This document shows, piece after piece, positions 35,512-39,202 of a stretch of DNA of 39,202 nt. Both the position numbers and the translations under genes were made by a program. Every line of letters starts with the position of its first letter. Within the stretch, counting starts at the first letter, position 1. The DNA is from Desulfotignum sp. (GTDB taxonomy: Bacteria; Desulfobacterota; Desulfobacteria; Desulfobacterales; Desulfobacteraceae): the NCBI GenBank assembly GCA_011389555.1, contig JAABUD010000191.1, positions 1 to 39,202 of the forward strand. Direction: 5' to 3'. Under the pieces are notes generated by a model that did no database searches, was not told the origin of the DNA, and was given only the letters and a program-made list of their open reading frames with translations.

Positions 35512-35836
35512 CAAGTCGACACAGGATACCATTGTTCTGGTGGAAGTGCTTCATGAAGGGGAGCACTGAATCCCCTGCCACTACATGGCCAGGCTGGTCG
35601 AATCGGTAGTAAAGGAATTTGAATCTTCTGTCCAGTACAGGAAGGTCGTCACCAGAACATATGACGGGGCACGACGTTACCAGGCCCTTGTCCGCCAGTC
35701 AAGCCGGCTCCTGCCCGTACCTTCCATTGTCGTAAACGGCAGTCTGGCTTTTGACAGTATCCCGGACAGGGATCGCTTGAGAAAATTTCTGAATCGCCTT
35801 GTTCATCATAAACCCCGAAAGGATGTGGATTCTTGA
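35501..35836 (+). CDS. Thioredoxin-fold selenoprotein, U-I-P-C active site (Sec23)
   Basis: 111 aa from MTCDKSTQDT with UGA at 35567-35569 read as Sec. EGEH-UGA-IPCHYMARLV aligns with the upstream gene's KAAHCLPCVYMDKAV, so UGA sits exactly at the first Cys of CxxC. The rest of the fold matches: VQYRKVVTRTYDG and cis-Pro in LPVPSIVVNGSLAFDSIPD. The conservation across the UGA rules out chance. A hairpin with a GG-containing loop follows. A caller without Sec awareness would start at the internal ATG (35585) and lose the active site. Confidence 0.82.
35586..35600 (+). promoter_or_regulatory. SECIS-like hairpin for Sec23 of the U-I-P-C protein
   Basis: TGGCC pairs with GGTCG (five pairs, two G-U) around an AGGCT loop; the loop GG is 23-24 bases after the UGA at 35567-35569. 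Confidence 0.5.
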
Positions 35837-36159
35837 ATAAAGTTATTATAGATGTCCTTTTGACCGACTTCAGACAGTGAACCGCCTGCGTCTACATGGC
35901 GGAGTCGGTAAAGGTATTACCGGAAGTTTATCAGGAAATGATAGAAGTTTTCGAGTGGGATATGCGAACCCTGGAAGGTGTAAGCAGATTCAGGGAAATA
36001 AGAGCCAAATCACTTCCCAGTATTGCCATGGATGGAGAAATTGTGTATGCCTCCATGATCCCGGGCCAGGAAATCCTTCAACAGGAAATACAAAACCGGT
36101 TTCACCGAAAAAACGGTATCCAACAGGTGGAACATTATGTACAAGGAGAATTGCCATGA
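35833..36159 (+). CDS. Thioredoxin-fold selenoprotein, U-T-A-C active site (Sec16)
   Basis: 108 aa starting at TTG (MNKVIIDVLL), which overlaps the previous stop as TTGA, with AAAGGA about a dozen bases upstream. UGA at 35878-35880 gives RQ-UGA-TACVYMAESV, aligning with HCLPCVYM and HUIPCHYM of the two preceding genes. The cis-Pro segment is LPSIAMDGEIVYASMIPG. No GGU-loop hairpin is obvious; a CCGCC/GGCGG pairing starts two bases after the UGA. The stop overlaps the next ATG (ATGA). As with the previous gene, an internal ATG (35896) would give a protein without its active site. Confidence 0.78.
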
Positions 36160-36401
36160 AGATTCAAGTGCTTGGAACCGGCTGCAAAAGCTGTGACACA
36201 CTCTACGCCAATGCGGTGACTGCCATAAGAAAAATCGGGATGGAACAGACCGCGCAGCTTGAAAAGATCAATGATATTGATTACTTCACCAGGATGGGTG
36301 TGTTCACAACCCCGGGGCTTGTAGTGGACGGGGAATTGATTTCAACCGGGCGTGTGGTTTCTGAAGAAGCACTGATCGAAATGCTGACCAGCAGAAAATA
36401 A
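36156..36401 (+). CDS. Small redox-active disulfide protein (thioredoxin family, TIGR00412-like)
   Basis: 81 aa from MKIQVLGTGCKSCDTLY, with AAGGAG seven bases upstream. CxxC is Cys10-Lys-Ser-Cys13 and the cis-Pro segment is TTPGLVVDGELISTGR. It is typical of the roughly 80-aa redox-active disulfide protein 2 group found in anaerobes. It is coupled to the two selenoprotein genes and is probably the electron-transfer partner that reduces them. Confidence 0.85.
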   Translation: MKIQVLGTGCKSCDTLYANAVTAIRKIGMEQTAQLEKINDIDYFTRMGVFTTPGLVVDGELISTGRVVSEEALIEMLTSRK

Positions 36402-36434
36402 TACAAAAGGCCCATCAGAAAGGAGTGATCCTAT

Positions 36435-37481
36435 ATGAGCGGTAAAACACATGTTATCTTGATAACCGGTTTTCTCGGTAGCGGGAAAACCACTTTTTTA
36501 AACCGGATCATCAAAAAATTTCCGCCGAATCAGAAGCTGATGATACTGATGAACGAGTTTGGAGAAATCGGCCTTGATGGAACCCTTCTTGAATCCGATG
36601 ATCTGGATATCCTTGAAATCAGTAAAGGGTCGATTTTCTGTGTCTGTGTGAAAACCGATTTTATCCGTGGCCTGAATGAAATCGCACAGAAAATTCAGCC
36701 GGATGTCCTTATTGTCGAATCTACAGGTGTTGCCAATCCTTCCGACCTGAAAAAAGACCTCACCCTTTCCATATTTCAAGGCCGGTTTGATCTCACGCAT
36801 CAGATCTGCATGATTGATGCCGATAGCTTTGAAGACGCCTATCAAAGCTTTGTGTCCGTTGAAAAACAGATCGCTTCTTCCACTTTTTTTATCATTAACA
36901 AGGTTGACCTGGCAGGTCCGGACACCCTTGCCAGAATCAAAAAAATCATTCATGGGCATCATACCACTCCGGAAATCCTTGAAACAACCTTTGCAGAAGT
37001 CCCTTTGGAACGTTTTATACCAGCCGCATCCAACAGGTCGAACAGCGATCTGAATCCAGCAAAAGTGATTGATGACCAACAGCTCGATCAAGCCATTGAA
37101 AGCATGCTGGCAACTTCAGACCCCAATACCACCCCACCGGACCGGCTGCTTTCCGCCGTTTTCTCATGGGCCGGCAGCCATATCAATGATTTCAGAAACA
37201 TTCTTCCGGACCTGCCCAAAGGGCTGATACGGGCCAAAGGATTTCTGCAGGAAAAAGAAACCGTCTACCTGTTTAATTTGGTGATGGGACAGCGGAACCT
37301 GGAGATATATACCTCCAAAAAAGATCTCCGGGCACTTTTGAATCGGCTTGTATTTATCGGTCCGCCCGAAGTGATTGAATCGCTTCACGTCCTCAGCAGA
37401 AAGTATCCGGATCTGATTCAGGACTCCGTATTCGATCCCATGGAAAAACAGCCCGTTCAGGCAGCGGACAGACAAGGCTGA
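36435..37481 (+). CDS. CobW-like G3E GTPase with C-terminal domain
   Basis: 348 aa, AAAGGAG upstream. Walker A ITGFLGSGKTTFLN, switch MNEFGEIGLDG, then GSIFCVCVKTDF where most family members have GCxCC, VESTGVANPSD and NKVDLAGP. A C-terminal CobW_C-like domain follows from about residue 230 (VFSWAGSHIND, GLIRAKGFLQEKE). It is the third G3E-type protein in the window and is probably a metal-insertion or activation factor for the corrinoid or zinc methyltransferases. Confidence 0.88.
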   Translation: MSGKTHVILITGFLGSGKTTFLNRIIKKFPPNQKLMILMNEFGEIGLDGTLLESDDLDILEISKGSIFCVCVKTDFIRGLNEIAQKIQPDVLIVESTGVANPSDLKKDLTLSIFQGRFDLTHQICMIDADSFEDAYQSFVSVEKQIASSTFFIINKVDLAGPDTLARIKKIIHGHHTTPEILETTFAEVPLERFIPAASNRSNSDLNPAKVIDDQQLDQAIESMLATSDPNTTPPDRLLSAVFSWAGSHINDFRNILPDLPKGLIRAKGFLQEKETVYLFNLVMGQRNLEIYTSKKDLRALLNRLVFIGPPEVIESLHVLSRKYPDLIQDSVFDPMEKQPVQAADRQG

Positions 37482-37483
37482 TC

Positions 37484-38299
37484 ATGGCAGTGCTGGGGAT
37501 TCTTTCGTGTCAAATCTTTGAACTTGAGCTGGCCTACCTCCTCGCGGCCCAAGAGACCCCACCCAGAATTACCGTTGTCAGGAATGCGGCCAGCCAGGGA
37601 TTTATCAATGCAGTTATTGGCTATCCAATCGGCCACATCACCTTTATTGACAAACCCCGGGATTTTGTTTCCTCTTGTGACAGCGCCCTTGAATTCCTGG
37701 TATACATGATGGAGGTTGGTTTGCACAGCAGTAAAATAAAGCTTCAGAAGGCCCTGTCAAATGCTGGAAATGAAATATCCGGAAAGGTTGATGCCCTTTT
37801 TCTCGGATATGGACTGTGCGGAAATGCCCTTGACTGTCCGGAATCTCTTTTTGAACACGCGGATATTCCTGTTTTTCTGCCAAAAGACTGTGACCATCCG
37901 GTGGATGACTGTATCGGTATGCTAATCGGCGGCAGAGAAAAATATTATGCCGAACAGGTCAAAGAAGCAGGAACGTTTTTTATGACGTCCGGCTGGGTGA
38001 ATCACTGGGGTTCGATATTTGAAACCGGGTGCGAACATATGAGCATGGATATGATCAAACGGCTTTTTGCACACTACAAAAGAACCCTCCTGGTGTCATC
38101 ACCGGTTATGGATACGAACCTGATGATCGAAAAAATCATAAAATTCAACCGCCTGTTTCAGTGCGTTTCCGATGTTACTCAGGGTTCCATGGATATACTT
38201 CAGATGTCTTTTGCTGCCGCCAAAGCCCATGTATTGAATATTCCAGTAAAAAAGTTATATCCTTACGGAAACTGTGCAGATTTGGACCAGACCAGATGA
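37484..38299 (+). CDS. DUF1638-family protein
   Basis: 271 aa; ATG two bases after the previous stop. Family features: ILSCQIFELEL, FLGYGLCGNAL, LPKDCDHPVDDCIGMLIGGREKYY and TSGWVNHW. DUF1638 genes are often found near corrinoid methyltransferase genes in anaerobes (general knowledge); no activity is proven. Several Cys, Asp and His residues could bind a metal. Its stop overlaps the next ATG. Confidence 0.8.
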   Translation: MAVLGILSCQIFELELAYLLAAQETPPRITVVRNAASQGFINAVIGYPIGHITFIDKPRDFVSSCDSALEFLVYMMEVGLHSSKIKLQKALSNAGNEISGKVDALFLGYGLCGNALDCPESLFEHADIPVFLPKDCDHPVDDCIGMLIGGREKYYAEQVKEAGTFFMTSGWVNHWGSIFETGCEHMSMDMIKRLFAHYKRTLLVSSPVMDTNLMIEKIIKFNRLFQCVSDVTQGSMDILQMSFAAAKAHVLNIPVKKLYPYGNCADLDQTR

Positions 38300-38757
38300 C
38301 TGCTGAAATGATGACGAGAGATGACGAGATGGCTGCCGGATCGGATATGCAAATGACCGAACATACATCGGAAGGACTGATTGACCGCTCCCGGAGGTTT
38401 ACCGCTGAAACCGGCAGATCCCCTAGAATACTGCTGGTTGACATGGAAAACAGAGGAGATGTGAAAATTTGGGCCGCTGAATATGCCCGAATCGGATTTG
38501 ATGTGGATATCGGACCGGTGGTGGAATCACCTGATATCATTGGGCGAATGGCTGTTGAAAACGATGTTCATATCATCGGAGTCATCACGAATATATCCAA
38601 AAATGAAAGTATGCTCAGGCAGGCGATCGAACGGGCGCTGGCCAAGGAACATTCAACAGATATCCGGCTGATATTGATTGAACCCGATACTGACAAATCG
38701 ATAAAAGGCCTGTCCGTTTTAAACGCCTGTAAGACTCTAAGCCTCATCGGTGCCTGA
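38296..38757 (+). CDS. B12-binding-domain-like protein lacking the cobalt-ligand motif
   Basis: 153 aa from the ATG at 38296 (ATGA overlap with the upstream stop); the open frame reaches back to 38029 but that part is a shadow. After about 45 variable residues, RSPRILLVDMENRGDVKIWA and YARIGFDVDIGPVVESPD match the small subunit/domain of methylmalonyl-CoA-mutase-type B12 proteins, followed by AVENDVHIIGVIT. The DGHDRG (DxHxxG) ligand loop is replaced by ENRGDVK, so no histidine can bind cobalt. It is probably a regulatory or base-off-binding relative, or a partner of the corrinoid proteins. Last gene of the island. Confidence 0.7.
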   Translation: MTAEMMTRDDEMAAGSDMQMTEHTSEGLIDRSRRFTAETGRSPRILLVDMENRGDVKIWAAEYARIGFDVDIGPVVESPDIIGRMAVENDVHIIGVITNISKNESMLRQAIERALAKEHSTDIRLILIEPDTDKSIKGLSVLNACKTLSLIGA

Positions 38758-38998
38758 TCTCCTGCCAGACTGAACAATCAATCCCAAAAACTCCTCTTTC
38801 AGGGCTTTCAAATCAAAGATATATCATTGCACCCAGCATATACGGCATTATCACAATAACCCCAGATCCACTGAAACAAATCTCCAGAATGGACTTCTGA
38901 AGGATCTGAAAAAATTGGCGGATGGGAAGTACGGACAAAAAAAGCAGGTAGGAACCATGACTTGACGAACCTGTGTCCGTAACCAGGCGGGCAGAAAA

Positions 38999-39202
38999 TC
39001 AGGCCATATTCCACCCTTCTTCAACACCGTGGCAGGACACAAAAGTACTGTTGGCCAATTCAATCAGCCGGGGAAATTCTTTTTTGCACCGTTCTCTGGC
39101 ATAGACACACCGGTTGTGAAACACACACCCTGACGGCAGGTTCACCGGTGTGGGCACCTCGCCCTTGAGTTTGATGTGCTTGGCCTTTTTTTCCCCCACC
39201 TT
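38999..39202 (-). CDS. Oligopeptide/dipeptide ABC transporter ATP-binding protein, C-terminal end
   Basis: The frame is open to the right edge, so only the last 67 residues are seen. [19 protein letters not shown], then [15 protein letters not shown] and FVSCHG form the Cys-containing oligo_HPY C-terminal motif of OppD/OppF/DppD/DppF. The nucleotide-binding domain lies outside the window. The 240 bp between this gene and the island show no gene. Confidence 0.85.
   Translation of the reverse strand, partial: KVGEKKAKHIKLKGEVPTPVNLPSGCVFHNRCVYARERCKKEFPRLIELANSTFVSCHGVEEGWNMA

Noticed and set aside
36498-37091. A 197-aa minus-strand open frame
   Set aside because: Antisense to the CobW-like GTPase with its complete G motifs.
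38029-38295. N-terminal extension of the B12-domain-like protein
   Set aside because: This part overlaps the DUF1638 gene in another frame and has no family similarity; the ATG at 38296 with the ATGA overlap is the natural start.
1-39202. CRISPR arrays, tRNA/rRNA genes, insertion sequences or prophage genes
   Set aside because: No regular repeat-spacer pattern, clover-leaf sequence, transposase motifs or phage genes were seen anywhere in the window.

Overview
The window looks like an anaerobic, sulfate-reducer-type deltaproteobacterium (Desulfobacterota, Desulfobacteraceae-like). This is inferred from gene content: corrinoid methyl transfer, cobalamin synthesis, RACE-type activators and many apparent selenoproteins. 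It is not a database match. Almost everything from about 5.1 kb to 38.8 kb concerns cobalt, corrinoids and corrinoid-dependent methyl transfer.

Layout. 1-5.1 kb is an edge region: the end of a DUF606/YdcZ transporter, about 1 kb of degenerate sequence, a SAM methyltransferase with two in-frame UGA codons, a TsaA-like pseudogene, a CheY-like receiver, and a PAS-PAS-LuxR regulator split at a dnaX-type A AAA AAG slippery site. 5.15-8.6 kb (minus strand) is a three-gene unit behind a cobalamin riboswitch: a TrpD-like phosphoribosyltransferase, a 76-aa protein, and a dehydrogenase-CobT fusion. 9.05-18.4 kb (minus) is a long operon: CbiM/N, CbiQ-CbiO fusion, G3E GTPase, an unknown protein, a selenocysteine-containing G3E-like protein, a UroD-family methyltransferase, a MoxR-type AAA+ ATPase, a VWA protein and a DUF2284 protein. 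It has a sigma-54-like promoter, and a sigma-54 activator gene lies directly upstream. 21.1-23.2 kb (minus) holds CobI/CbiL, CobO, a small Cys-rich protein and CbiC. 23.4-26.1 kb (plus) is a NarX-type kinase and LuxR-type response regulator.

26.1-38.8 kb (plus) is the methyl-transfer island: two corrinoid proteins, an MtrH-like methyltransferase, two UroD/MtaA-like methyltransferases (one with selenocysteine), a 2Fe-2S ASKHA reductive activator, a GICGF-motif protein, a second DUF2284 protein, six small thioredoxin-fold proteins (two with selenocysteine), a CobW-like GTPase, a DUF1638 protein and a B12-domain-like protein without the cobalt-ligand motif. The right edge is the C-terminus of an oligopeptide ABC transporter ATPase.

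Main result. Five genes appear to read through six in-frame UGA codons. At five of the six the UGA falls at a position where relatives or local paralogs carry a functional Cys: a UroD zinc ligand, the G3E GGC motif, the thioredoxin CxxC motif in two genes, and a probable catalytic Cys in the SAM methyltransferase. Several have a hairpin with a G/GU-containing loop at the right distance downstream, like the bacterial SECIS. Ordinary gene callers would truncate all five. Read together, the island looks like a selenium-enriched, corrinoid-dependent methyl-transfer (demethylation) system with its own redox relay, metal-chaperone GTPases and cobalt supply. The substrate cannot be read from the sequence. 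No selA, selB, selC or selD is present in the window.
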